The translations under genes and the position numbers were made by a program. This document shows positions 26,214 through 34,979 of a stretch of DNA of 64,000 nucleotides, piece by piece; positions within the stretch are counted from its first letter, which is position 1, and the number at the start of each line of letters is the position of its first letter. Under the pieces are notes generated by a model, which worked only from the letters and a program-made list of their open reading frames with translations, did no database searches and had not been told where the DNA came from. The DNA comes from Sulfoacidibacillus thermotolerans (GTDB lineage Bacteria; Bacillota; Bacilli; Alicyclobacillales; SLC66), in the NCBI RefSeq assembly GCF_003144315.1, contig NZ_MPDK01000012.1, forward strand, positions 17,914-81,913, read 5' to 3'.

Positions 26214-26283
26214 CAGCAACCCCTCCACGCTCACGAGCAATTTTGCTATTTAGTATAATCTAACTTAAAAAAGAACACAAAAG

Positions 26284-26303
26284 GCCCTTGCTTCCGCAAG
26301 GGC
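26284..26303 (-). terminator. Intrinsic terminator after the aromatic-degradation genes
   Basis: Perfect 8-bp stem GCCCTTGC / GCAAGGGC with 4-nt loop, followed on the minus strand by CTTTTGTGTTCTTTTTT. It ends the aldehyde dehydrogenase transcript. Confidence 0.85.
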
Positions 26304-26324
26304 ACATTGTTTTTCAGTGATAAT

Positions 26325-27782
26325 TTACCGGAGAACACCGCCAATGGAAATATACTTAATATCTAGATACTCTTCGAGTCCATATTTACTGCCTTCACGA
26401 CCTATCCCAGATTGTTTTACCCCACCAAAAGGGGCTTGAGCTGTTGACGGCAAACCATCATTTGCTCCGATAATTCCATATTCCAGGCGCTCAGCCAAAC
26501 GAAACAAACGACCGATGTCACGTGTGAAAAAGTAGGCGGCTAGCCCGAACGGCGTATGGTTCGCACGCTCAATCACTTCTTCTTCCGTACGAAATGGAGT
26601 GATTGCAGCTACAGGGCCAAATGTCTCTTCATGCATCACAAGCATAGCTTCAGTGACCCCGGCTAGTACCGTCGGCTCATAAAAATATCCAGGTTGGTCT
26701 CGATAACGCCTCCCACCGCTAACGACTTTTGCACCTTTAGCAATTGCATCTTGCACATGCCGTTCTACTTTATCAACCGCAGCTGGTTCAATCAGAGGTC
26801 CAACGGCAATCCCTGACTCTAAACCGTTCCCCACACGCAATTTACTCATACGCGCTGCCAATTTCTCTGTAAAGACATCGACAATGCCCTCTTGTACATA
26901 GATGCGATTGGCAGAAACACACGTTTCCCCCATGCCTCGCATCTTACAAATCACTGCGTTTTCCACCGCGTCCTCTAAATCTGCATCGTCAAAAACAATA
27001 AACGGTGCATGTCCACCTAGTTCTAAAGAAACACGTTTCATCGTATCGGCCGCTTGACGCATGAGCATTTTGCCAACTTCAGTTGAACCAGTAAAGGAAA
27101 TCTTGCGCACACGCATGTCATCCATGAGAACCTTTGCAAGGCTAGGTGCATCCGTCCCCGTAACAACTGACAATACACCTTGCGGAAGCCCCGCTTCCTC
27201 AAAAATTTTTGCGATCTCAAGCGCTGAAAGTGGCGTCAGCTCGGAAGGTTTTACAATCATTGTACAACCAGCTGCTAAAGCTGGACCCAGTTTGCGCGTG
27301 ATCATCGCAGAAGGAAAGTTCCACGGTGTAATCGCTGCTGTCACACCCACTGGCCGCTTAATCACAAGAATGCGCTTGTCTGGAGAATTCGAAGGAATCG
27401 TATCTCCATAGATACGCTTTGCCTCTCCAGCAAACCAATCAAGGAAAGAAGCTGCATAAAGAATCTCCCCCCGTGCATCTGCAAGCGGCTTTCCTTCCTC
27501 AAGGGTCATGATTTCTGCAAGATGATCAACTCGTTCACGCATTAGACGCGCTGCTTGTTCAAGTATTTGGGCGCGATAAGCAGCCACGCTATTGCCCCAT
27601 TCTACTTGAGCGGCAACAGCTGCCTCTATTGCCCTGTGCATGTCTTGCGGTCCCGCATTGGGTACTGATGCAATAACCGTCTCCGTTGCTGGATTCATCA
27701 CATCAAACCGCGTTTGCGACACTCCCTCACTCCAATTCCCTCCTATAAATAAAGAATATTCTCCAAGTGAAAGAGTCAACAC
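26325..27782 (-). CDS. Aldehyde dehydrogenase, probably succinate-semialdehyde dehydrogenase
   Basis: A 485-residue NAD(P)-dependent ALDH. ITPWNFPSAMITRKLGPALAAGCTMIVKPSELTP is the cofactor region, SFTGSTEVGK the Rossmann turn, SLELGGHAPFIVFDDAD the general-base Glu, and GETCVSANRIYV the catalytic Cys. Features such as GMGETCVSANR fit the GabD-type subfamily. In this cluster it would convert succinic semialdehyde, released by the aldolase step of homoprotocatechuate catabolism, to succinate. GTG start with AAGG upstream. 124 nt downstream of the aldolase-like gene. Confidence 0.85.
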   Translation of the reverse strand: MLTLSLGEYSLFIGGNWSEGVSQTRFDVMNPATETVIASVPNAGPQDMHRAIEAAVAAQVEWGNSVAAYRAQILEQAARLMRERVDHLAEIMTLEEGKPLADARGEILYAASFLDWFAGEAKRIYGDTIPSNSPDKRILVIKRPVGVTAAITPWNFPSAMITRKLGPALAAGCTMIVKPSELTPLSALEIAKIFEEAGLPQGVLSVVTGTDAPSLAKVLMDDMRVRKISFTGSTEVGKMLMRQAADTMKRVSLELGGHAPFIVFDDADLEDAVENAVICKMRGMGETCVSANRIYVQEGIVDVFTEKLAARMSKLRVGNGLESGIAVGPLIEPAAVDKVERHVQDAIAKGAKVVSGGRRYRDQPGYFYEPTVLAGVTEAMLVMHEETFGPVAAITPFRTEEEVIERANHTPFGLAAYFFTRDIGRLFRLAERLEYGIIGANDGLPSTAQAPFGGVKQSGIGREGSKYGLEEYLDIKYISIGGVLR

Positions 27783-27854
27783 GATCGCCTTCTTTCTCGA
27801 TTAAGATTAGATAATCGTAATATAATTCCTGATACAAAGCACCCTAGGAGACAC

Positions 27855-27888
27855 ATCGGCGATCCAAGAGGTTGTCTGGACCGCCGAT
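27855..27888 (-). repeat. Inverted repeat between the aldolase and dehydrogenase genes
   Basis: ATCGGCG (27855-27861) / CGCCGAT (27882-27888) with inner TCCA/TGGA pairing. No T run on the minus strand, so it may be a weak terminator or mRNA-stabilising stem within the operon. Confidence 0.45.
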
Positions 27889-27906
27889 CACGGATTGTCA
27901 TCGAGC

Positions 27907-28803
27907 TTATAGCAAATTATATTTTTCGAGTACCGTTTTCAACTTTGCTTGCACCTCATCAGATGGCAATGCCAATGGACTGCGAATCACAGGTCGTATT
28001 TTCCCCATCATCGCCATACATGCTTTTAATGGCCCTGGATTTGTCTCCCAAAATAAAGCTTGATTTAACTCTAGTAACTCAAAATGTAGATCACGCGCTT
28101 TGTCCCATTGCCCCTTCTCTGTTAAATTATACAACTCTGCAATTTCCCGGGGCATCAAATTCGCCGTGGCACTCACATGTCCTGCACCGCCAAGAGCAAG
28201 CATTGGGTAGCATAGTTCCTCAATCCCAGAATACACATGGAAATCTCGTCCACACTGTGCGAGCACATGACTAATTTGTTCAAAATTTTTATTGGATTCT
28301 TTTACTCCAATGATATTGGAACAATCTCTACGCAATCGCGCCATCGTCGTCGGCTCCATATTGACACTTGTGCGACCAGGGATGTTATAAATGACGATGG
28401 GAATTTGCACAGAATCTGCAACTTCACGAAAATGCCGATATAATCCTTCTTGCGAAGGTTTATTATAGTATGGAACGATCACAAGGGCTGCATCTGCACC
28501 AATCTTCTCTGCAAATTTTGTTAGGCGCATCGTTTCTTCATGATTGGTAGACCCTGTCCCAAGAACGGTGGGCACGCGCCCGCGTACAGCGTTTACCGTT
28601 ACTTCAAGCAAATACTCACGCTCTTCGATTGATAACGAGCTGGGTTCACCGGTCGTACCTGCACAAGAAATTCCGTGACTGCCACTGTCAATCTGCCACT
28701 CAATGAGTTCGCGAAACGTTCCTTCATCGAAAGATCCATTCTCTTTAAAGGGTGTCACCATCGGTACAATTGAGCCACGCAAGCGTTCAACTGCTACTCC
28801 CAT
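27907..28803 (-). CDS. DapA/NAL-family aldolase, probable HpaI-equivalent of the homoprotocatechuate pathway
   Basis: A 298-residue class I (Schiff-base) aldolase of the dihydrodipicolinate synthase/N-acetylneuraminate lyase family: GTTGEPSSL substrate loop (about 45), YNIPGRTSVN with the catalytic Tyr (about 135), and GVKESNKNF with the Schiff-base Lys (about 163). A genuine DapA would sit in lysine genes; here it lies between HpaE and succinate-semialdehyde dehydrogenase. Cleavage of 2,4-dihydroxyhept-2-enedioate to pyruvate and succinic semialdehyde is therefore the likely role, replacing the usual class II HpaI. AGGAGG precedes the ATG. Confidence 0.8.
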   Translation of the reverse strand: MGVAVERLRGSIVPMVTPFKENGSFDEGTFRELIEWQIDSGSHGISCAGTTGEPSSLSIEEREYLLEVTVNAVRGRVPTVLGTGSTNHEETMRLTKFAEKIGADAALVIVPYYNKPSQEGLYRHFREVADSVQIPIVIYNIPGRTSVNMEPTTMARLRRDCSNIIGVKESNKNFEQISHVLAQCGRDFHVYSGIEELCYPMLALGGAGHVSATANLMPREIAELYNLTEKGQWDKARDLHFELLELNQALFWETNPGPLKACMAMMGKIRPVIRSPLALPSDEVQAKLKTVLEKYNLL

Positions 28804-28863
28804 TTTCTATCATCCTCCTATATGCAATGCAATTTTCCATCTGAATTCGAGATTTGCTTTCAT

Positions 28864-30339
28864 TCAGTTTCCGAATTTTGGTATATGATGATCTCCTAAG
28901 GCTACATGAACCGTCTTTAACTCAGTGTAAAATTCAAAACTGTAGTGTCCACCTTCGCGGCCGATTCCACTCATTTTGGAACCACCAAACGGTGTTCGCA
29001 AATCACGGACATTTTGTGAATTAATCCAAACCATGCCAGACTCCACTGCGTGTGAAATGCGATGTGCACGCTGTAAATCACGTGTCCAAACGTAGGCAGC
29101 CAACCCATAACGGATTTGATTGGCAAGTCGAACTGCTTCCTCTTCTGTATCAAAAGGAATACTAACAAGAACAGGGCCAAAAATCTCTTCCTGTGCAATT
29201 CGCATGTCGTTTTTCGTATCAACAAAGAGGGTTGGTTGTACAAAATTCCCTTGCTGATCAGTAGGTGATAATCCGCCGACAACCGCCTTTGCACCTTCTT
29301 CTTCACCCATTCGAATATACTCTTGCACTCGCAAATAGTGATTGCGATGGATCAATGGACCTACCTCTGTCGCCTCATCAAACGGGTCCCCTACTCGAAT
29401 CTTTTGCACTCTTTGCGCTAGTTTGCTCTCGAACTGTTCACGAATCGAGCGCTCGACAAAAAGTCGCGAGCCGGCTGTACAGCGTTCCCCATTTAACGAA
29501 AAAACACCAAAAATAACCGCATCTACCGCTCGATCAAGATCTGCATCCGCAAATACGATGACTGGTGATTTTCCGCCTAACTCCATGGAAAACCGCTTTA
29601 ACGTCGTAGCCCCATTGCGAATAATTTCTTGTCCTGTCGTCGTTTCGCCCGTAAAAGAGATCAATTGTACGAGTGGATGAGCAACAAGCGCCGCTCCTGC
29701 TGTTTCGCCAAAGCCATGTACAACATTGAAAACACCCTTAGGAACACCCGCCTCAGCAATGATCTCGGCTAACTTTGTCGCTGTAAGCGGCGACCATTCC
29801 GCTGGTTTTAACACAGCCGTGTTCCCTGTCGCTAAACAAGGCGCAATTTTCCATGTGGCTAGCATAAGCGGAGTGTTCCAAGGCGTAATCAATCCAGCCA
29901 CCCCTACTGGACGACGAATCGTATAATTTAAAAAAGATTCATCGACCGGATAGGTTTCCCCAGTCATACGCGTCGTCATCTCTGCGAAAAAGCGAAAGTT
30001 ATCAGCTGCGCGCGCAGTTTGTCCACGCGTTTGCTTGATCGGCAAGCCCGTGTCAAGTGTCTCGCGATACGCGAGCTCTTCTCCGTGCCGCTCGATAAGA
30101 TCCGCAATGCGCAAGAGGATCTGCGCACGTTCCTTCGCTTTCATATCATGCCAAGGACCTTCGTGAAACGCGCGATGAGCAGCTTTTACAGCCGCATCAA
30201 TATCTTCAGCAAATCCCTCTGCCACTTGTGTGATTTCTTCATTTGTTACTGGATTTAAGGTTGGAAAGCTTTTTCCAGCGATCCCTTCGCGAAATTCACC
30301 ATCAATAAAATGCAGTGCACGACCTATTGTCTCTTTCAC
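28864..30339 (-). CDS. hpaE: 5-carboxymethyl-2-hydroxymuconate semialdehyde dehydrogenase (HpaE)
   Basis: A 491-residue aldehyde dehydrogenase: GLITPWNTPLMLATWKIAPCLATGN, SFTGETTTGQ, MELGGKSPVIVFADAD (Glu base) and NGERCTAGSRLFV (catalytic Cys). The subfamily resembles HpaE/HpcC enzymes that oxidise the ring-cleavage semialdehyde. GTG start with GAGGAG at 9 nt. It follows the HpaG-like gene by 13 nt and precedes the aldolase, matching pathway order. Confidence 0.85.
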   Translation of the reverse strand: MKETIGRALHFIDGEFREGIAGKSFPTLNPVTNEEITQVAEGFAEDIDAAVKAAHRAFHEGPWHDMKAKERAQILLRIADLIERHGEELAYRETLDTGLPIKQTRGQTARAADNFRFFAEMTTRMTGETYPVDESFLNYTIRRPVGVAGLITPWNTPLMLATWKIAPCLATGNTAVLKPAEWSPLTATKLAEIIAEAGVPKGVFNVVHGFGETAGAALVAHPLVQLISFTGETTTGQEIIRNGATTLKRFSMELGGKSPVIVFADADLDRAVDAVIFGVFSLNGERCTAGSRLFVERSIREQFESKLAQRVQKIRVGDPFDEATEVGPLIHRNHYLRVQEYIRMGEEEGAKAVVGGLSPTDQQGNFVQPTLFVDTKNDMRIAQEEIFGPVLVSIPFDTEEEAVRLANQIRYGLAAYVWTRDLQRAHRISHAVESGMVWINSQNVRDLRTPFGGSKMSGIGREGGHYSFEFYTELKTVHVALGDHHIPKFGN

Positions 30340-30352
30340 CTTTTTCCACTCC

Positions 30353-31096
30353 TCACTCCGCGATAATCCGATTTTCTAGCTGTCCAATCCCTTCAATTGA
30401 AAGCGTCATTACATCCCCCGGATAAACGTGTGATACTCCCTTGGGTGTTCCCGTCCAAATCATGTCATTTTCGTGTAACGTCATAAATGAAGTGATAAAT
30501 TCAATCAATTCATCAATTCGAAAAATAAGATCGCGAGTATTGCCTTCTTGCCTCAATTCTCCATTCACGAAAGTTTGAAGTTTCAAATTATTTACATCAG
30601 ATAGATCATCGCGATCAACGAGATATGGCCCCATCGGGCCAAAAGAATCAAACCCTTTTGCTCGAATCGGTGGACGGTATAAATTCCCCACATAGTCGCG
30701 TACGGTGACATCATTTGCAATTGTGTACCCTTTGATAAATTCCATTGCCTGCTCACGCTTCACATGGCGACAGGAACGTCCAATCACTACAGCTAACTCA
30801 CATTCGTAATGCATATAGTCGATCCCTTTGGGATAGACGACAGGAGATTGATGCCCAATGAAAGTATTTGGCGACTTTAAAAATAATACCGGTTCTTTCG
30901 GTTGCTCTAACCCGAGTTCTTGAGCATGATCTGCGTAATTCAGTGCAAGACCAATCACATTTCCCGGAACCACGGGAGGTAAAAAAGTGATTTGGGAAAC
31001 GTCAACAGGCTGAGACGACTCGTCAAGTAAAAGGTCATTTTCTACAACAGTCCCGTGATGAACTCTCCCCGCATAGAGATAGCGAACATGCTTCAT
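30353..31096 (-). CDS. hpaG: Fumarylacetoacetate-hydrolase-family isomerase/decarboxylase (HpaG-like)
   Basis: A 247-residue single-domain FAH-family protein. GLALNYADHAQELG, FLKSPNTFIGHQSPVVYP and the acidic metal triad in HYECELAVVIGR...GYTIANDVTVRDY are diagnostic. In E. coli HpaG is a double domain that decarboxylates and isomerises 5-oxopent-3-ene-1,2,5-tricarboxylate; here there is one domain of the usual half size, so it may form a homodimer or do one step only. Start 31096 overlaps the gntR stop by 4 nt (ATGA), with GAGGAGGAG upstream; a longer frame from 31120 is unlikely. Confidence 0.82.
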   Translation of the reverse strand: MKHVRYLYAGRVHHGTVVENDLLLDESSQPVDVSQITFLPPVVPGNVIGLALNYADHAQELGLEQPKEPVLFLKSPNTFIGHQSPVVYPKGIDYMHYECELAVVIGRSCRHVKREQAMEFIKGYTIANDVTVRDYVGNLYRPPIRAKGFDSFGPMGPYLVDRDDLSDVNNLKLQTFVNGELRQEGNTRDLIFRIDELIEFITSFMTLHENDMIWTGTPKGVSHVYPGDVMTLSIEGIGQLENRIIAE

Positions 31097-31776
31097 GTGG
31101 CTCCTCCTCGTTGTTTCCATTTTTCAAACGCTTGCAAAGTGGCAAGTTTATGTGTTCTCGCATAGAGTTCAATTTCTTGTTCATCCGCTTTTTTTTCAAT
31201 CAGCGACAGCAGATGCAAATGTTCCTCAATCGAATCTGTAGCACGGTGTGGAATCAGCATAAATACACTCGTACGCAATGCATTGAGACGTTCTTGAACA
31301 GTCTTCCACTCTAAAAACAAATAATTGTTTGCACATTTCTCACAAATCATTTGGTGAAATTGTTGATTCAAATGGCCATAGGTCGCCAAATCAAAATCGG
31401 CTCGCGAAACCGCCATTTTCTTGGTGATGTCATGCAGATCTTGTAAATTCTCTGCAGTCAAATGTCGACTTGCCAACCTTGTCGCATACCCTTCTAGAAC
31501 AGCAAGAACCTGCAGCGATTGTGCATAGGTCACCTCATCAATGCGAATGACTCGAACACCGCTAAACCGTTCATACTCAACAAACCCTTCCGCTTCTAAA
31601 CGTCTGACCGCTTCGCGCACAGGTATAGCGCTGACCCCCAGTTCTCGTGCAATGCGATCGACGACGATGCGATAACCAGCCCCGTAGGTACCATTTAAAA
31701 TGTTGGATTTAATTTGTTCATACGCTTGTTGTTGTTTGTTTGGTGTGCTCTCGTACGTTTCCATATTTAATATCAT
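31093..31776 (-). CDS. GntR-family (FadR/FCD-type) transcription regulator
   Basis: 227 residues: an N-terminal winged helix (QQAYEQIKSNILNGTYGAGYRIVVDRIARELGVSAIPVREAVRRLEAEG, about 15-65) and a C-terminal helical FCD ligand domain with His/Asp residues for metal or acid binding (about 90-215, including HLNQQFHQMI). It probably represses the aromatic operon until an intermediate binds. Translation is coupled to hpaG. The start is either 31776 or the ATG four codons later (31764); the ribosome binding site is weak. Confidence 0.82.
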   Translation of the reverse strand: MILNMETYESTPNKQQQAYEQIKSNILNGTYGAGYRIVVDRIARELGVSAIPVREAVRRLEAEGFVEYERFSGVRVIRIDEVTYAQSLQVLAVLEGYATRLASRHLTAENLQDLHDITKKMAVSRADFDLATYGHLNQQFHQMICEKCANNYLFLEWKTVQERLNALRTSVFMLIPHRATDSIEEHLHLLSLIEKKADEQEIELYARTHKLATLQAFEKWKQRGGAT

Positions 31777-31803
31777 ATACGCTTATCAACCTGACTACAA
31801 GGT

Positions 31804-32295
31804 TCACTCCCGCATAGCCAATTGTTGATAACGTCCTTTCCAAAACAAAAGCGGAGCCTGTTCAGAGACTTTTTCATAGATTGACTGAACGCGACTTAAA
31901 AAAATCACGTGATCTCCTGCACTAAAAACATGTTCCACCTGACATGAAAGCGAACAGAGGCACTCAGCAAGGCGACTGCCTTCGCACCAGGGAATAAGTT
32001 CAAAATCAGGGGTATCCCCCATTTTTTTATTTCCTGAAAAATAACGCGAAATCTGTTCCTGATCTTGCGCAAGAAAATTTACCGTAAAATGGGATCCAGT
32101 CTCGAGTAACCCCGCCATTTTATTGGCGTGCTGAACACAAATTAAGATTAGTGGTGGATCAAGTGAAACAGACGTAAATGAATTCGCTGTCATCGCATGC
32201 GCACGCTCTGCGCTTCCCGCTACAATCACAGTGACACCTGTCGCAAATAACCCAAGTACACGTCTTAACGTGGTTGAATCAAGAGCTGTCGTCAC
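31804..32295 (-). CDS. hpaC: Flavin reductase component of 4-hydroxyphenylacetate 3-monooxygenase
   Basis: 163 residues of the HpaC/FMN-binding split-barrel flavin reductase family: LRRVLGLFATGVTVIVAG, HAMTANSFTSVSLDPPLILICV (flavin site), FTVNFLAQDQ and the DHVIFLSRVQSI strand near the C-terminus. It supplies FADH2 to the HpaB oxygenase encoded divergently at 33473. GGAGGTG with 6 nt spacing points to the GTG at 32295; the frame is open to 32337. Confidence 0.88.
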   Translation of the reverse strand: MTTALDSTTLRRVLGLFATGVTVIVAGSAERAHAMTANSFTSVSLDPPLILICVQHANKMAGLLETGSHFTVNFLAQDQEQISRYFSGNKKMGDTPDFELIPWCEGSRLAECLCSLSCQVEHVFSAGDHVIFLSRVQSIYEKVSEQAPLLFWKGRYQQLAMRE

Positions 32296-32347
32296 TTTAT
32301 TCACCTCCATCTCTAGCAAAATAGCAACGCCGGGCAACTCCTCTGCT

Positions 32348-32387
32348 ATTTCACATCTGAAATCATATATGATTTCAGATGTGAAAT
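32348..32387. promoter_or_regulatory. Perfect 40-bp palindrome upstream of hpaC, candidate operator
   Basis: Left arm ATTTCACATCTGAAATCATA (32348-32367) and right arm TATGATTTCAGATGTGAAAT (32368-32387) are exact reverse complements with no spacer. It lies in the 122-bp gap between the LysR stop and the hpaC start. It may be an operator for the GntR or LysR protein, or a cruciform/terminator of lysR; there is no T run on the minus strand, which favours an operator. ATATGATT recurs near the hpaB promoter. Confidence 0.7.
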
Positions 32388-32417
32388 CAACTGAGAAAGA
32401 GAACCCTCTCTAAATTC

Positions 32418-33299
32418 TTATTTTCCATCTGTTGCAAACATCTCGATAAAGCGTTCCGCAGGCTTTGACAAATACCGATCCTTTAACCAAATGACTGCTG
32501 CCTCAGATTGTACAGAAAAATCTTCTAGATGAGTCATTCGAATATTTTGCAATGGAAAGAGTGAAACCGTAGACTTCGGGATAATTGTCGCACCAAGTCC
32601 AGCGGCGACAAGCGTAATCAATATCGTGGGATCAGCGCACTCTGTGATCGCGTGAGGTTCAAAGCCTGCTTTACGACATTCATTGACGATGAGTTCAAAT
32701 TGCCCTGACCCACTGATACGATGCAAGAGCAACATGGGCAATTCTGCTAATTCGCGTAATTTTACAGAGGATTCCGTAATTTTCCAATCGACAGGAGATA
32801 ATAAGACGTACGGTTCGTCTGGTAAGCGCAGCAGCGAAAATTCGTCTGAGGATAAAGGAAGTCGTACAATGGCCAACTCAATGCTGCGATTTTTCAAAAG
32901 CATCGACAAGGTAGACGTGTCACCCTCACGAATTTTGAAATACACAGAAGGATATTTCCCGCGAAATTCAACCAATCTTTGAGGCAAAACGGCAAGACAA
33001 GAAATAACGATCCCGATCGACAAAACGCCGCGGATCCCCTCTCCCGTCTCCTTAACCTCTAAAACGATATCTTCAAGATGATGTAAAAGCTGTTCTCCCT
33101 TGTGATAGAGGACCCTCCCTGCCTCAGTTAATTCTATACTTCTCCCTTTGCGCTCAATGAGTTCCGTTGCTAATTCCTGTTCCAATAGACGGAGTTGTTG
33201 GCTTAAAGGGGGTTGCGCCATATTAAGTTTTTGTGCCGCGCGAGTAATTTGCCCTTCTTTTGCTATAGTGACAAAATAACGCAGTTGTCTTATATCCAT
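32418..33299 (-). CDS. LysR-family transcription regulator
   Basis: 293 residues: MDIRQLRYFVTIAKEGQITRAAQKLNMAQPPLSQQLRLLEQELATELIERKGR is the standard N-terminal winged helix; residues 90-290 are the periplasmic-binding-like effector domain. It is divergent from hpaB-hpaD and upstream of hpaC, the classic position of a LysR activator of adjacent catabolic genes. The inducer is probably 4-hydroxyphenylacetate or a metabolite (inference). Confidence 0.88.
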   Translation of the reverse strand: MDIRQLRYFVTIAKEGQITRAAQKLNMAQPPLSQQLRLLEQELATELIERKGRSIELTEAGRVLYHKGEQLLHHLEDIVLEVKETGEGIRGVLSIGIVISCLAVLPQRLVEFRGKYPSVYFKIREGDTSTLSMLLKNRSIELAIVRLPLSSDEFSLLRLPDEPYVLLSPVDWKITESSVKLRELAELPMLLLHRISGSGQFELIVNECRKAGFEPHAITECADPTILITLVAAGLGATIIPKSTVSLFPLQNIRMTHLEDFSVQSEAAVIWLKDRYLSKPAERFIEMFATDGK

Positions 33300-33322
33300 T
33301 TCACTTCCCCTTTCAGACGTCC

Positions 33323-33339
33323 CATATGATTCACATATG
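33323..33339. promoter_or_regulatory. Twin CATATG motif in the lysR-hpaB divergent promoter region
   Basis: CATATG-ATTCA-CATATG (33323-33339) lies about 24 bp before the lysR start and about 135 bp before hpaB. Position fits a LysR autoregulatory site. The ATATGATT part resembles the 40-bp palindrome upstream of hpaC. Confidence 0.4.
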
Positions 33340-33472
33340 CAAAACGAATTTTATAAGTATTTTCAATGTTTTAAAAGGGGTGATAGATTTTAATCATCTT
33401 ATTACAATCGATCGGTCCATTTCACGATTCCGATCTTTTACAAACTAGACTCTATGAACAGGAGCGGTAAGA

Positions 33473-34924
33473 ATGCCAGCAAGAACAGGACAACAATATG
33501 TCGATGCGCTCAATCAAGCCCAAAATAACGTCTGGGTTAACGGCGAGAAGGTAGAAAAAGTTTCAGAACACCCTGCCTTTCGTAACATCGTGCAAAGTAT
33601 GCGTCATTTATATGACTTGCAGTATGAAAAATCAGAGAAAATGCTGTACACGTCCCCCTCGACAGGAGATCTCGTCGGATTGTCATTCATCGCCCCAAAG
33701 TCAAAAGAAGATCTTAGGCGCAGAAGAGAAATGATTTATGAGTGGGCCAGTTTTTCCGGTGGCATGATGGGGCGATCACCAGATTATTTAAATACGAGTG
33801 TCATGTCATTTGGCACAGCCGCCTCCTTTTTTGCTCAAGACAATCCGATGTTTGGCGAAAATGTTCGCAACTATTACGAGTACTGTCGAGAGAACGATTT
33901 AAGTCTGACACATACGTTAATTCATCCCCAAGCAAATCGATCGAAAAATCAGTCAAACCAAAAGGATCCCTATCTATCTGCCCGTATTGTCGAAAAAAAT
34001 GCAGATGGCATTCTCGTACGTGGTGCCCGCCTGCTTGCAACACTTGGGGGCGTAACGGACGAAGTCATCGTTTTTCCTTCAACACTTAATAAGGCGACAG
34101 GTGAAGATGATCCCTATGCGCTCGCGTTTGCTATTCCAAACAATACCCCCGGACTCAAATTCATCTGCCGGGAACCTTTTGACTACGGGAAAAGTCACTG
34201 GGATCATCCCATGGGTTCACGATTTGATGAAAGCGATGCCATTATGGTGTTTGACGACGTTTTAGTGCCTTGGGATCGCGTATTTATTGCTGGCAACCAC
34301 GACTTATGCAATCGTACTTATTTTGAAACGAATGCTGTCATGCATATGACTCATCAAGTGGTCACAAAAAATATGGCAAAAACAGAATTTGTGCTAGGCA
34401 TCGTGCTTAGTATCATTGATGCCATCAACATTTCGCAATTTCAACATGTAAAAGAAAAAGCAACCGAAGTCATGCTTACCTTGGAAATCATGAAAGCGCT
34501 TCTACATCAATCTGAAGCAAACGCAAAAATAGATCAATACGGAAACATGACACCAGACTTTGCTCCACTCAATACTGCGCGTAACTGGTATCCAAAAGTC
34601 TACCAGCGCTTGACGGAAATTATTCGCATTTTAGGTTCTAGCGGTTTGATGGCAATTCCCACAGAAGCAGATTTTGCTTCTTTAGAAATCGGCGACTTGA
34701 TGCGCAAATACAATCAAGGAGCAGCGATTGATGGATACGACCGCGTGCAATTATATCGACTTGCTTGGGATGTTTCCATGAGTGCCTTTGGGACGCGACA
34801 GATGCTATATGAGTATTACTTCTTTGGCGACCCGGTCCGAATGGCGAGTGCGTACTACGATTGGTACAACAAAGAGCCTTATAAGGTGAAAATTCAAAAC
34901 TTCCTAAAACGCACAGATGCATAA
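33473..34924 (+). CDS. hpaB: 4-hydroxyphenylacetate 3-monooxygenase, oxygenase component
   Basis: A 483-residue flavin-dependent two-component monooxygenase. It begins RTGQQYVDALNQA...VWVNGEKV, with LTHTLIHPQANRSK (about 143-156), the flavin-contact region in the middle and VFDDVLVPWDRVFIAGN (about 260-276), all typical of HpaB/HpaH-type enzymes. It hydroxylates 4-hydroxyphenylacetate to homoprotocatechuate using FADH2 from HpaC. AGGAG is 8 nt before the ATG. hpaD follows directly, so the two first pathway steps form a plus-strand unit while the rest are on the minus strand. Confidence 0.93.
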   Translation: MPARTGQQYVDALNQAQNNVWVNGEKVEKVSEHPAFRNIVQSMRHLYDLQYEKSEKMLYTSPSTGDLVGLSFIAPKSKEDLRRRREMIYEWASFSGGMMGRSPDYLNTSVMSFGTAASFFAQDNPMFGENVRNYYEYCRENDLSLTHTLIHPQANRSKNQSNQKDPYLSARIVEKNADGILVRGARLLATLGGVTDEVIVFPSTLNKATGEDDPYALAFAIPNNTPGLKFICREPFDYGKSHWDHPMGSRFDESDAIMVFDDVLVPWDRVFIAGNHDLCNRTYFETNAVMHMTHQVVTKNMAKTEFVLGIVLSIIDAINISQFQHVKEKATEVMLTLEIMKALLHQSEANAKIDQYGNMTPDFAPLNTARNWYPKVYQRLTEIIRILGSSGLMAIPTEADFASLEIGDLMRKYNQGAAIDGYDRVQLYRLAWDVSMSAFGTRQMLYEYYFFGDPVRMASAYYDWYNKEPYKVKIQNFLKRTDA

Positions 34925-34979
34925 AACCAAAAACACCAACATCGATTGTGTCAATCAGCAGAGTAAAGAGGGGGATCGC

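Noticed and set aside
27907..28803. Assignment as lysine-pathway DapA
   Set aside because: Fold fits, but the position between HpaE and succinate-semialdehyde dehydrogenase argues for an aromatic-pathway aldolase.
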